NCBI RefSeq assembly: GCF_001544475.1
Contig: NZ_FCNW02000027.1
Span: 28,602-92,601, forward strand
DNA from: Caballeronia humi
GTDB lineage: Bacteria > Pseudomonadota > Gammaproteobacteria > Burkholderiales > Burkholderiaceae
Length of the DNA: 64,000 bases
Direction: 5' to 3'
In this document: piece after piece, positions 43,631 to 53,000 of the stretch
How positions within the stretch are numbered: position 1 is the first letter of the stretch
How the letters are laid out: the number at the start of each line of letters is the position of its first letter
Translations under genes and position numbers: made by a program
The notes under the pieces: model-generated
Seen by the model: only the letters and a program-made list of their open reading frames with translations
Databases searched by the model: none
Told to the model about the DNA's origin: nothing

Positions 43631-45265
43631 TCAACCCGGCGCGTTGCTCTTCGCCACCGCGTCCGCTTGCGGCGCAGGCGGCGCAGACGGCGTCCAATGC
43701 CTTGTCGGTGTCAGCGTCGAAACCGATGCGCCGGAAGCCGCGGCCGGCGCCACTGGCGCGGTGGAAGTCGAGCCGTAGTCAACCGGCGCATCCGCCGGAC
43801 GCGGCTGATCGCCCGCGTGCTCGATCCACCCGCCTCCGAGGAACTGATACAAATCGACCAGGTTGTTCAGCCGCTGCAACCGCGCGTTGATCAACAACTG
43901 CTGCGCGGAATACAAATCCGTCTGCGCGGTCAGCACCGCCAGATAACTGTCGACGCCATTGCGATACCGCAAATCCGACAGTTCCAGCCGCCGGCTCTGT
44001 GAGGCGACGAAGCGCTCCAGCGCGACGATCTGATCGTCGAACGTGCCGCGCGCCGCCAGCCCGTCCGCCACTTCGCGAAACGCGTTCTGGATCGCCTTCT
44101 CGTAGTTGGCGATCTCGATGCGCTTTTGCACCTGCGCCAGATCGAGGTTGGCAACGTTCGCACCGCCCTCGAAGATCGGCAGCGAGATCTGCGGCGCGAA
44201 CGACCACGCCGCCGACCCCGGCTTGAACAGCCCGCCCAATGTCGGCGACAGCGTGCCGAAACTGCCCGTCAGCGAGACACGCGGGAAGAACGCCGCGCGC
44301 GCCGCGCCGATGTTCGCGTTAGCCGCGAGCAGCGACTGCTCGGCGGCGGCGATGTCCGGCCGGCGCGTGAGCAGGTCGGATGGCAGGCCCGCCGGGATGT
44401 CGGACAAGAGGTTCTGGCTCTCGAGCGGAACGCCCGGCGGCAGATCGTCCGGCAGCGGCTCGCCGACGAGCAGCACCAGCGCATTCACCGACTGCGCCCG
44501 CAGACGCATCTCCGTTTGCAGGTTCGCGCGCGCCTGTTCGACCACGCCCTGCGCCTGCCGCACGTCGAGCTCGGAACCCACACCGTTGTCGTACTGGAGC
44601 TTCGTGATGCGATACGACTCGTCGGCCGTCTTGAGCGTGTTGCGCGTGACGGTGAGCAGGTCGTCGAAGGCGAGCACTTGCAGGTACTGGTCCGCCACCG
44701 ACGACACCAGCGAAATCTCCGCCGCCTTGCGCGTCTCGGCAAGCGACAGATACTGCGCGAGCGCCTGATCCTTCAGGCTGCGGATACGCCCGAAGAAATC
44801 GATCTCCCACGACGCGTTGACCCCGACCGAATATGTGTTCGAGATCGTCTGGTCGAAGAACGACAGGTTCTTCGGCGTGCGCGACTTGCTTTGGCTCGCG
44901 ACGGCGTCGACCGTCGGGAAGAGGCCCGCGCGCGTGATCTGGTACTGCGCGCGCGCCGCTTCCATGTTCAGCACCGAGACGCGCAGGTCGCGGTTGTTCT
45001 TCAGCGCGATCTCGACGATGCGCTGCAGCCGCGCATCGGCGAAGAAATCGCGCCAGCCGATGTCGGGCGCGGCGAGCGAATTCGCCGAGCGCCCGTTGCT
45101 CGCCGTCGACGACGCATCCGGCTGGTTGGCGTAGATGCCGCCTTCCGGGAACGTCGACGTGACGGGCTCCGCCGGCCGCTCGTACTTCGGCTGCAACGTG
45201 CAACCGGCCACGAGCACCACGAGCGCCGCGCCGACAGCTGTCGCCATCAATGATTGTCTAAGCAT
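43631..45265 (-). CDS. RND efflux outer-membrane factor lipoprotein (OprM/NodT family)
   Basis: A 544-residue outer-membrane channel. The lipobox is LVAGC at residue ~22, then TLQPKYERP. It carries two repeats of the OEP fold (PF02321), e.g. ALKNNRDLRVSVLNMEAARAQY and LLTRRPDIAAAEQSLLAANANIGAARAAFFPRVSLTG. The last ~60 residues are a Pro/Ala/Ser/Thr-rich tail (TAPVAPAAASGASVS) absent from OprM. It lies one base after the pump stop codon and is third in the operon; GAAGGA precedes the ATG. Forms the exit duct of the tripartite pump. Confidence 0.92.
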   Translation of the reverse strand: MLRQSLMATAVGAALVVLVAGCTLQPKYERPAEPVTSTFPEGGIYANQPDASSTASNGRSANSLAAPDIGWRDFFADARLQRIVEIALKNNRDLRVSVLNMEAARAQYQITRAGLFPTVDAVASQSKSRTPKNLSFFDQTISNTYSVGVNASWEIDFFGRIRSLKDQALAQYLSLAETRKAAEISLVSSVADQYLQVLAFDDLLTVTRNTLKTADESYRITKLQYDNGVGSELDVRQAQGVVEQARANLQTEMRLRAQSVNALVLLVGEPLPDDLPPGVPLESQNLLSDIPAGLPSDLLTRRPDIAAAEQSLLAANANIGAARAAFFPRVSLTGSFGTLSPTLGGLFKPGSAAWSFAPQISLPIFEGGANVANLDLAQVQKRIEIANYEKAIQNAFREVADGLAARGTFDDQIVALERFVASQSRRLELSDLRYRNGVDSYLAVLTAQTDLYSAQQLLINARLQRLNNLVDLYQFLGGGWIEHAGDQPRPADAPVDYGSTSTAPVAPAAASGASVSTLTPTRHWTPSAPPAPQADAVAKSNAPG

Positions 45266-45266
45266 C

Positions 45267-48200
45267 TCAGTGTCCTTCCTTGGCCGCGCCGCCGCCCAGA
45301 CCGCCGTTGCCGTCAGTGCCGCCGCCATGCGGGCCTTCGATGTTGCCGGACGTGCCCGGCGTCGGCGTGTCCGTGCCTTTGCTGAACTTGCTGATCACGA
45401 CAAAGAACATCGGGATCAGGAAAATCGCCAGGAAGGTCGCCGTGAGCATCCCGCCGATCACGCCGGTGCCGATCGCGTGCTGGCTCGCCGAGCCCGCACC
45501 GTTACTGATCGCGAGCGGCAGCACGCCGAGAATGAACGCCAGCGACGTCATCAGAATCGGTCGCAGCCGCAGTCGCGACGCCTCGATCGCAGCCTCGATC
45601 GTCGACATGCCCTGCATGCGCAGTTCGCGGGCGAATTCCACGATCAGAATCGCGTTTTTGGCCGACAAGCCCACCGTGGTCAACAAGCCGACCTGAAAGA
45701 ACACGTCGTTTTCCAGACCGCGCAAGGTGGCCGCGAGCAGCGCGCCGAGCACGCCGAGCGGCACGACCATGATGACCGAGAACGGAATCGACCAGCTTTC
45801 GTACAGCGCCGCGAGACACAGGAACACGACGAGAATCGAGATGCCGTAGAGAATCGGCGCCTGCGAACCCGACTGGCGTTCCTGATACGACAGCCCCGTC
45901 CACTCGTAGCCGATGCCCGCCGGCAGCTTCGCCGCGATCGCTTCGATCGCCGTCATCGCCTGTCCCGTGGACTTGCCCGCCGCCGCCGCACCCTGGATTT
46001 CGACCGCTGAAATACCGTTGTAGCGCTCGAGCTTCGGCGACCCGTAGATCCACGTGCCCGATGCGAACGCGGAGAACGGCACCATCCCGCCCGCCGAATT
46101 GCGCACGTACCATTTGTCGAGGTCTTCCGGGTTCATGCGGAACTTGGCTTCACCCTGCAGGTAGACCTTCTTGATCCGGTTATCGACGTCGAGGAAGTTG
46201 TTCACGAATTGCGACGCCCATGCGATCGAGAACGTCTGGTCGACGTCCGCCGTCGCCACACCGAGCACGTTCGCCTTTTCGCGGTCGATGTTGACCTTGA
46301 ACTGCGGCGTGTCGCTCAAACCGTTCGGGCGCACCTGCGCGAGCATCGGGTCCTTCGCCGCCATGCCGAGCAGCATGTTGCGCGCTTCCATCAGCTTCGC
46401 GTGGCCGAGACCCGCGCGGTCCTGCAGCTCGAAGTCGAAGCCCGACGCCGTGCCGAGTTCAGGAATCGACGGCGGGTTGACCGGGAACACCATCGCGTCC
46501 TTGTAGCCCGCGAAATGCCCGAACATCCGGCCGACGAGCGCCTGCACCTTGTCCTTCGATGCCTGCCGCTGCGCGTAGTCCTTCATCCGCACGAACACGA
46601 GACCCGAGTTCTGGCCACGGCCCGCGAAGCTGAAGCCGTTCACCGTGAACACAGATTCGACGATCGCTTTCTCGTCGTTCAGCAGGTAGTTCTGCACGTC
46701 GAGCAGCACCTTGGCCGTGCGCTCCTGCGTGGAGCCGACCGGCGCCTGCACGAGCACGAACATCGTGCCCTGGTCCTCGTCAGGCAAGAACGACTTCGGC
46801 AGCCGGATGAAGAGCATGCCCACCGCGACGATCACCACCAGATAGATGATGAGCCAGCGACCCGAGCGCCGAATCACGTGCTGCACGCCGCCGTGGTACT
46901 TCTGCTGGCTCTTCGCGAACGTGCGGTTGAACCAGCCGAAGAAGCCCTTCTTCTCTTCGTGATGCCCTTGCGGAATCGGCTTGAGGATGGTCGCGCAAAG
47001 CGCCGGCGTCAGAATCAACGCGACGAGCACCGACAGGATCATCGCCGCGACGATCGTGAGCGAGAACTGCCGGTAGATCGCGCCGACCGAGCCGCCCGAG
47101 AACGCCACCGGCACGAACACCGCCGAAAGCACGAGCGCCACACCGATCAGCGCGCCGGTAATCTGCTCCATCGCCTTGCGGGTGGCGTCTCGAGGCGACA
47201 AGCCCTCCTCCGCCATCACCCGCTCGACGTTTTCCACCACCACGATCGCGTCGTCCACCAGCAAGCCGATCGCGAGCACGAGCCCGAACATCGAGAGCGT
47301 GTTGATCGAGAACCCGACGATCGACATGATCGCGAACGTGCCGAGCAGCACCACCGGCACCGCGATCGTCGGGATCAGCGTGGCGCGCAGGTTCTGCAGG
47401 AACAGGTACATCACCAGGAACACGAGCACGATCCCTTCGATCAGCGTCTTGACCACTTCCTCGATCGAGAGCTTCACGAACGGCGTCGTGTCGTACGGGT
47501 ACTTCACGACGAGCCCGTGCGGGAAATACCGCGACAGATCGTCGATCTTCGCCCGCACCAGTCTCGCCGTCTGCAGCGCGTTCGCGCCCGTGGCGAGCTG
47601 AATACCGAAGCCGGCCGTCGGCGCGCCGTTGTACTTGGTGTCGAAGTTGTAGTTCTCGCCGCCGAGCTCGATGCGCGAGACGTCCTTCAGGCGGACCTGC
47701 GAGCCGTCCGGATTCACCTTCAGCAGGATGTTGCCGAACTGTTCGGGCGTCTGCAAAAGGGTGGCTTCCGTGATGGTCGCCTGCAGCATCTGCCCCGGCA
47801 CCGATGGCGTGCCGCCCAGACTCCCGCCCGCCACCTGCACGTTCTGGTTGGTGATTGCCGTTTTCACGTCGACCGGCGTCAGGCCGTAGTTGGTGAGCTT
47901 GACGGCGTCGAGCCAGACGCGCATCGCGTACTGCGAGCCGAAGAGCGTGACCGTGCCCACGCCGTCGATCCGGGAAAGCGGGTCCTGCACCTTCGACGCC
48001 ACGTAGTTCGCGAGGTCGTACTTGTTCATGCTGCCGTCTTCGGAGACGAACGCCAGCACGAGCAGGAAGCTGCTGCTCGACTTCGTCACCTTCGTGCCCA
48101 ACTGCTGCACGGCTTGCGGCAGAAGCGGCGTCGCGAGTTGCAGCTTGTTCTGCACCTGCACCTGCGCGATGTCCGGATTCGTGCCCGCCGCGAACGTGAG

Positions 48201-48473
48201 CGTGATGGTCGCCGTGCCGGAGTCGTCACTCGTCGAGGACAGGTACAGCAAGTGGTCGAGGCCGCTCATCTGCTGCTCGATCACCTGCGTCACCGTGTTT
48301 TCGACGGTCGTGGCCGACGCGCCCGGATACGTCGCGCTGATCTGGATGGCGGGCGGCGCGATGGTCGGGTACTGCGCGACCGGCAGGTTGAAGATCGACG
48401 CGATCCCCGCCAGCATCAGGATGATCGCAATCACCCAGGCGAAGATCGGACGATCGATAAAAAACTTTGCCAT
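45267..48473 (-). CDS. RND multidrug efflux pump (AcrB/MexB type)
   Basis: A 1068-residue inner-membrane resistance-nodulation-division transporter of 12 helices and two large periplasmic loops. It starts MAKFFIDRPIFAWVIAIILM, the canonical AcrB start. The proton-relay aspartates are in LVDDAIVVVENVERVM (TM4) and the relay lysine in GLSAKNAILIVEFA (TM10). Proton-driven export of drugs, detergents and aromatic compounds is expected. It follows the MFP gene by 15 bases. The C-terminus ends in a Gly-rich tail (GGGTDGNGGLGGGAAKEGH). Confidence 0.96.
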   Translation of the reverse strand: MAKFFIDRPIFAWVIAIILMLAGIASIFNLPVAQYPTIAPPAIQISATYPGASATTVENTVTQVIEQQMSGLDHLLYLSSTSDDSGTATITLTFAAGTNPDIAQVQVQNKLQLATPLLPQAVQQLGTKVTKSSSSFLLVLAFVSEDGSMNKYDLANYVASKVQDPLSRIDGVGTVTLFGSQYAMRVWLDAVKLTNYGLTPVDVKTAITNQNVQVAGGSLGGTPSVPGQMLQATITEATLLQTPEQFGNILLKVNPDGSQVRLKDVSRIELGGENYNFDTKYNGAPTAGFGIQLATGANALQTARLVRAKIDDLSRYFPHGLVVKYPYDTTPFVKLSIEEVVKTLIEGIVLVFLVMYLFLQNLRATLIPTIAVPVVLLGTFAIMSIVGFSINTLSMFGLVLAIGLLVDDAIVVVENVERVMAEEGLSPRDATRKAMEQITGALIGVALVLSAVFVPVAFSGGSVGAIYRQFSLTIVAAMILSVLVALILTPALCATILKPIPQGHHEEKKGFFGWFNRTFAKSQQKYHGGVQHVIRRSGRWLIIYLVVIVAVGMLFIRLPKSFLPDEDQGTMFVLVQAPVGSTQERTAKVLLDVQNYLLNDEKAIVESVFTVNGFSFAGRGQNSGLVFVRMKDYAQRQASKDKVQALVGRMFGHFAGYKDAMVFPVNPPSIPELGTASGFDFELQDRAGLGHAKLMEARNMLLGMAAKDPMLAQVRPNGLSDTPQFKVNIDREKANVLGVATADVDQTFSIAWASQFVNNFLDVDNRIKKVYLQGEAKFRMNPEDLDKWYVRNSAGGMVPFSAFASGTWIYGSPKLERYNGISAVEIQGAAAAGKSTGQAMTAIEAIAAKLPAGIGYEWTGLSYQERQSGSQAPILYGISILVVFLCLAALYESWSIPFSVIMVVPLGVLGALLAATLRGLENDVFFQVGLLTTVGLSAKNAILIVEFARELRMQGMSTIEAAIEASRLRLRPILMTSLAFILGVLPLAISNGAGSASQHAIGTGVIGGMLTATFLAIFLIPMFFVVISKFSKGTDTPTPGTSGNIEGPHGGGTDGNGGLGGGAAKEGH

Positions 48474-48488
48474 GAAACAGGCTCCCTG

Positions 48489-49760
48489 TTATTTCGCGCC
48501 GGAGGCGGCGGGTGCGCTCGCCGCGGCCTGCGCACCGCTCGCGGCGGCGGGTGCGGCCGATGCGCCAGATGCAGCGGGTGCAGCCGATGCTGCCGACGCG
48601 TCCGAAGCCGCACCCGGCTGCGCGGGCAATTGGGCTGCGACCGGCTTGACCGTCATGCCGGGCTTCGCTTTCTCGACGCCGTTCACGATCACGCGATCGC
48701 CCGGATTGAGGCCGCTGTCTACTACCCAGTTGGCGCCGTACGTGCCGGAGGTGACGAGCGAGCGCAATTCGACCTTGTCGTCCTTGCCGACCACGAGCGC
48801 CACCGCCTGGCCCTTCTGGTCGTGCGTGATGCCGATCTGCGGCACGACCAGCGCGCGGTCGTTCACGCCTTCCTCGATGCGCGCGCGCACGAACATGCCC
48901 GGCAGGAGCACGCGCTCCTTGTTCGGGAAAATCGCGCGCACGGTGACGGAACCCGTGCTCTGATCGACGCTCACGTCGGAGAACTGGAGCTTGCCGGGCT
49001 CGGAGTACGTGCGGCCGTCTTCGAGCACGAGCGTGACCTTCGCCGCGTGGATGCCCTGCGTCTGCAGGCGCCCTTCCTGAATCTGGCGGCGCAGCTTCAA
49101 CCCATCGACGCTCGATTGCGTCAAATCGACGTACACCGGGTCGAGCTGCTGCACGGTGGTGAGCAGCGTCGCCGCGCTCGCCTGCACGTACGCGCCCGGC
49201 GTCACTTGCGAGAGCCCGGTGCGGCCGGAAATCGGCGAGACGACGTCGGTGTAGCCGAGGTTGATCTGCGCGGTATCGACGGCGGCCTTGCCCGACGCGA
49301 CATCCGCAACGGCCTGGCCCTGCGAAGCGACGGCGTTGTCGTAGTCCTGCTTGCTGACCGCGTTCGCCGCGACGAGCACCTTGTAGCGCTGGGTGAGCGC
49401 GTTTTGCGTGGCGACGTTCGCCTGCGCCTTCGCAAGCGAGGCCTTCGCGCTGTTCAAGGTCGCGATGTAGGGCGCCGGATCGATCTTGTAAAGGCGCTGG
49501 CCGGCCTTCACATCGGAGCCTTCGGTGAATTCGCGGCGCAGCACGATGCCGTCGACCCGCGCGCGCACCTGTGCATTCAGGAAGGCGCTCGTGCGGCCCG
49601 GCAGTTCGGCCACGACGGGCACGGTGGTCGGCTGGACGGTGACGACGCCGACTTCGGGCGTTTGCGGCGGAGGAGCCGATTGTTTTTGTCCGCAGGCTGC
49701 AAGGATGATGGCAGCCGTCGCGGCACTGATTAAGCGGAATGGAACCCGTTCGACGCGCAT
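48489..49760 (-). CDS. RND efflux membrane-fusion protein (AcrA/MexA type)
   Basis: A 423-residue periplasmic adaptor lipoprotein with lipobox ILAAC near residue 22. Domains run: beta-barrel start VVTVQPTTVPVVAELPGRT, biotinyl-lipoyl half LYKIDPAPYIATLNSAKAS, coiled-coil hairpin QANVATQNALTQRYKVLVA, lipoyl half TDVVSPISGRTGLS, then barrel and membrane-proximal domain. The last ~45 residues are almost only Ala, Ser, Gly and Pro. It links the pump to the outer-membrane factor and is the first gene of the three-gene operon. Confidence 0.94.
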   Translation of the reverse strand: MRVERVPFRLISAATAAIILAACGQKQSAPPPQTPEVGVVTVQPTTVPVVAELPGRTSAFLNAQVRARVDGIVLRREFTEGSDVKAGQRLYKIDPAPYIATLNSAKASLAKAQANVATQNALTQRYKVLVAANAVSKQDYDNAVASQGQAVADVASGKAAVDTAQINLGYTDVVSPISGRTGLSQVTPGAYVQASAATLLTTVQQLDPVYVDLTQSSVDGLKLRRQIQEGRLQTQGIHAAKVTLVLEDGRTYSEPGKLQFSDVSVDQSTGSVTVRAIFPNKERVLLPGMFVRARIEEGVNDRALVVPQIGITHDQKGQAVALVVGKDDKVELRSLVTSGTYGANWVVDSGLNPGDRVIVNGVEKAKPGMTVKPVAAQLPAQPGAASDASAASAAPAASGASAAPAAASGAQAAASAPAASGAK

Positions 49761-50200
49761 GGAAGCGACCTCTGTCTAAGACTGAGTTTGAAATATAAGT
49801 GCGCGGCCGCCTTCTACGGGCAGGCCGCGCACGAGCGTCTCGACGACGCTGACCGATCGCCGGCGGCGCAGATGAAGCCGGTCGCCGACTCGTCATTCGA
49901 TATCCGCGCGGGCGCTCTAGAGGCGTCGATGGCCGGAGGGACGGCCTTGGTACGGGCGGGCTGACTGAAATCTGTGTCGGATATTAACCGGTCGATGCTG
50001 CTTGGGCTATCGATCGACGGGTGGTATTGTATATACATTCACGAATGAATGTAAAAGTGACAGAATTATTTCGGTATGGCATGTGCGAGCGGATTCCGCT
50101 CCGTGGCATCGATTACTGTCGACAAATATTTGACGCCGCCGTCTGAATGGCGTTAACGAAGCAAGAGCAGAGAAGGAGCAAGCGGCTACGGCCGAAGCAT
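49761..50200. promoter_or_regulatory. divergent promoter region of the efflux operon and its repressor
   Basis: A 440-base gap with the AT-rich core from about 50020 to 50080. Inside it is the AcrR-like operator at 50034-50053. No gene was recognised; an in-frame ATG at 50147 could extend the repressor by 18 residues. Confidence 0.6.
50034..50053. promoter_or_regulatory. AcrR-type operator
   Basis: A perfect palindrome: TACATTCA and TGAATGTA separated by CGAA. It resembles the E. coli AcrR operator (TACATACATT...AATGTATGTA) and is placed between the divergent repressor and pump genes, as expected for control of both. Confidence 0.8.
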
Positions 50201-50836
50201 ATGGTCAGACGAACCAAGGAAGAGGCGCTGGAAACGCGCAACCGCATTCTCGATGCGGCCGAGCGCGTGTTTTTCGACAAAGGCGTGTCGCGCACGTCGC
50301 TCGCGGACATCGCGCAGGAAGCGGGCGTCACGCGCGGCGCGATCTACTGGCATTTCGCGAACAAGGGCGATCTGTTCACAGCGATGTTCGACCGCAGCCT
50401 CATGCCGCTCGACGAACTGATCGCGGCGACGCTGGACACGAAGGAACCCGATCCGCTCGGCCGGATGCGCGATATCTTCATCTGGTGCATGCGCAATATC
50501 GCGCTCGATGAGCAGCGCCGGCGCGTCTTCGACATTCTTTTTCTGAAGTGCGAGTTCGTCGAGGAAATGGGGCCGGTGCGCGAGCGGCATCAGAACAATA
50601 TGCGCGAAGGGATCGAACGGATCGAGCGCGGGCTGCGCAACGCGATCGATCAGGGGCAGTTGCCCGTCGATCTCGATACGCGGCAGGCCACGACGCTGCT
50701 CCACGCGTTGTTCACGGGAATCCTGCACGACGCGCTCATGTTCCCCGAAGGCGTCGATCTCGATCGCGACGCCGAGCGTCTCATCGACGCGTGTTTCGAC
50801 TCGCTGCGCTATAGCCCCGCGCTGCGCTCGTCATAG
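50201..50836 (+). CDS. TetR-family repressor of the efflux operon (AcrR-like)
   Basis: A 211-residue regulator beginning MVRRTKEEALETRNRIL, the typical AcrR start, with HTH SLADIAQEAGVTRGAIYWHFANKGDLF (residues ~32-58) and an all-helical ligand domain after. The ATG at 50147 is possible but would add a basic tail. Binds drugs or signals and releases the operator. Its stop is three bases from the convergent isochorismatase-like gene. Confidence 0.92.
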   Translation: MVRRTKEEALETRNRILDAAERVFFDKGVSRTSLADIAQEAGVTRGAIYWHFANKGDLFTAMFDRSLMPLDELIAATLDTKEPDPLGRMRDIFIWCMRNIALDEQRRRVFDILFLKCEFVEEMGPVRERHQNNMREGIERIERGLRNAIDQGQLPVDLDTRQATTLLHALFTGILHDALMFPEGVDLDRDAERLIDACFDSLRYSPALRSS

Positions 50837-50839
50837 GGC

Positions 50840-51457
50840 TCAGCGGCCTGAACGCGCTTTCTGATTCGAGTCGTAGATCGTCCCGCGCTCGGGCGGATTG
50901 CCGGTTTCGAGCGCGGCGATCCACTCGTCGGTCGTGAGCACGGCCGCGAAGCGCGACTGCATCACTACACTGAACACGCGATGAATCTCCTCCGCACTCG
51001 CCTTCCCCGCACGGTTTTCATATGGCACGGCGCCGGTCGCGTCGGCGAGAAATTCCACCGATAACCCCGCGTGCACCGCCTGCTTCACCGTCGAATCGTC
51101 GCAATTGTGGGTCATGTAGCCGGCGATCACGATCGTTTCGACGTCGCGTTCGGTGAGCCAGTTGGCGAGATCGGTGCCGGTGAAGGCGCTCGGCAGCACT
51201 TTTTCGATCAGATGATCGCGCGGCCGGCTCGCGACGATTTCGTGCAGCGCGCCGCCATGCGACCCGCGCGCGAAAAGCGGCGAGGCAGCCGGCGCCATTT
51301 GCTGGACGACGACGACCGGCACGCCGCGCTGGCGGGCGGCATCGATCGCCCGGCCGATATTGGCCAGCGACACGTTGACGTCCGGATACTCGATCGGCAG
51401 GTTGCCGGTGACGTATTCATTCTGTACATCGATCACGATGAGCGCGCGGCGGGGCAT
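50840..51457 (-). CDS. isochorismatase-family cysteine hydrolase
   Basis: A 205-residue hydrolase. The catalytic Asp is in LIVIDVQNEY, Lys in VLPSAFTG region with IEKVLPS, and Cys in IAGYMTHNCDDSTVK. The family includes nicotinamidases, isochorismatases and related amidases; which substrate is used cannot be told. It is convergent with the TetR gene and followed upstream by the CoxG-like gene. Confidence 0.88.
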   Translation of the reverse strand: MPRRALIVIDVQNEYVTGNLPIEYPDVNVSLANIGRAIDAARQRGVPVVVVQQMAPAASPLFARGSHGGALHEIVASRPRDHLIEKVLPSAFTGTDLANWLTERDVETIVIAGYMTHNCDDSTVKQAVHAGLSVEFLADATGAVPYENRAGKASAEEIHRVFSVVMQSRFAAVLTTDEWIAALETGNPPERGTIYDSNQKARSGR

Positions 51458-51529
51458 GACCGGGTTCCTTTTGAGCGGTGGCGGAAGAACCCATTCTCGC
51501 AGGACAGCGCCGAAAGCGCCCAAGCGCCG

Positions 51530-52345
51530 TCAGTGCAACCCGACGCGCTGCGCAAAAAACGCGAACAGCGCGACGCACACGAGCATCGCCGCCCACGCCC
51601 AGCCCGGCAGGCCGAGTGGATGCGGATCGTGCGAATGATCGTGGTCGCGCCGCCCGAGCCCGTGCCCCGGCAAGCGGTGATGCAGCACACCGCTTGCGGC
51701 ATCGGCGGCGGGCGGGCGGACCGGGCGCGGCGCGTTGAAGAACGGCCGGCGCGAAAACGCCGCCGACATCGTGCTCGGCCGCAGGAAAACGTGACGCCGG
51801 GAGCCGGCTTCCTGCTGCGCGCGGATCGATGGCAGGCCGTGCTTCGCGCGCACTACTTCACAGAATTCCGAGAAGAACTCGTCGGCGACTTCGCGCAGCG
51901 AGTTTTCGATCTGTCGCGACGGCAAGCCCGCGAGTGGTCCTGAAACCGTCGCCCAAACGGTGTATTCGACCCACGTCGATTCAGCGTCCGCGTCGGAATT
52001 GAGCGCCACCGCGATCTGCCCGCGCAGCGACCCGACGCCCTCGCCGCGCGCCTTGAAGCTGAGCGTGCGGGCGTAACCGCGGGTATCCGGCTCCGGCTCC
52101 GGCTTGTGCGCTTCGCCTTCCTGATGCGCCGCCTGCCGCGTGCGCCCGGCCGTGTGCGCGCGAATCTCGTAGCGCGCGCGCAACGCGCCCAAGGGCACGA
52201 TCATCGTGAGCGCGTATTCGCCGCCCGGCAGTCGCGCGAACGATTCGCAATTGTCGAGGCTCGCACGCAACAGCGCGAGGTCGCCGAGTGCTTCCCTGAC
52301 GTGCGTCAGGTCGAGCGGAACACGCAACGTATCGGTGACTTCCAT
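51530..52345 (-). CDS. SRPBCC/CoxG-like protein with C-terminal membrane anchor
   Basis: A 271-residue protein. Residues ~1-165 form a CoxG-type SRPBCC fold (VREALGDLALLRASLDNCESFARLPGGEY, TWVEYTVWATVSGPLAGLPSRQIENSLREVADEFF). A Pro/His-rich linker (GRRDHDHSHDPHPLG) leads to one C-terminal membrane helix (GWAWAAMLVCVALFAFFA). CoxG proteins help install CO dehydrogenase or similar molybdenum enzymes at the membrane; no such enzyme is in this window. The N-terminal half has an odd insert of charged residues. Confidence 0.8.
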   Translation of the reverse strand: MEVTDTLRVPLDLTHVREALGDLALLRASLDNCESFARLPGGEYALTMIVPLGALRARYEIRAHTAGRTRQAAHQEGEAHKPEPEPDTRGYARTLSFKARGEGVGSLRGQIAVALNSDADAESTWVEYTVWATVSGPLAGLPSRQIENSLREVADEFFSEFCEVVRAKHGLPSIRAQQEAGSRRHVFLRPSTMSAAFSRRPFFNAPRPVRPPAADAASGVLHHRLPGHGLGRRDHDHSHDPHPLGLPGWAWAAMLVCVALFAFFAQRVGLH

Positions 52346-52427
52346 CTGAGCCTCCCGGGCAAAGACTGCACTCGTTACTCGTTCTGTGTTTTTTGCGGCG
52401 ATGTTGCGCGCTGATGAAGTAATCGGC

Positions 52428-52796
52428 TCAGGAAGTCACGTCGATCCGATCGACGCGCGACGCGTAAAACGCCAGATAACCCTTGATCTGCGCGGCCCCT
52501 TCGACGGGCTGTTCATAACTCCAGGCGGCGTTTTCGACCGGGCCGTCTTCGGTGAGCAAGTGGTAATAGGTAGCGTGGCCCTTGATCGGGCATTGCGACG
52601 TATGAATCGATCGTTCGAGGCGCGCCATGTTCACGTCGGCGCGCGGGAAATAGTGCACGGGCGGCAAGCCGGTCTCGGCGACCACCAGCGACGCATGCGT
52701 GTCCGCAAAGGTCACGCCCTGATGGATCACCCGGCAGCGCCGGCCGTTCAGCGTAATCTCGATGCGATGCGCGGATTGATGCGTGTCGGTGTTCAT
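52428..52796 (-). CDS. DUF427 domain protein
   Basis: A 122-residue protein matching the DUF427 fold: NGRRCRVIHQGVTFADTHASLVVAE, HYFPRADVNM, SQCPIKGHATYYHL, WSYEQPVEGAAQIKGYLAFYASRVD. The family is small, beta-rich and of unknown biochemical role. It is preceded by a terminator hairpin that serves the gene upstream, and the following CoxG-like gene is 82 bases on. Confidence 0.88.
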   Translation of the reverse strand: MNTDTHQSAHRIEITLNGRRCRVIHQGVTFADTHASLVVAETGLPPVHYFPRADVNMARLERSIHTSQCPIKGHATYYHLLTEDGPVENAAWSYEQPVEGAAQIKGYLAFYASRVDRIDVTS

Positions 52797-52870
52797 CGAT
52801 GCCCTCCCGGTTCGTCTGAGCTGGAAACGCAAAGGCTGCGCGAGGCGGCGTACGCCAAGACTACAGCACA

Positions 52871-52899
52871 AAAAAAAGCCACGGGAAGCGTTTCCCGTG
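52871..52899 (-). terminator. terminator of the small secreted-protein gene
   Basis: Read on the minus strand: stem CACGGGAA/TTCCCGTG (8 bp, four-base loop) followed by GC and seven T residues. It lies about 100 bases after the stop of the gene at 53001. Confidence 0.9.
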
Positions 52900-53000
52900 A
52901 CTTCATTATGAGACAAATGGCGGCCGCCTTGTGGGTGCTTTCGCGCCTTGGCCCGATCGTTTCTTTCCGACATCCTGGCGCGGCGGGCGTTGCTAAAAAG

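Noticed and set aside
46209..49733. Open frame of 1174 codons on the plus strand opposite the efflux genes
   Set aside because: It is Arg/His/Asp-rich with no domain and lies opposite the pump and adaptor genes, whose motifs are complete. GC-rich codon bias keeps the opposite frame open.
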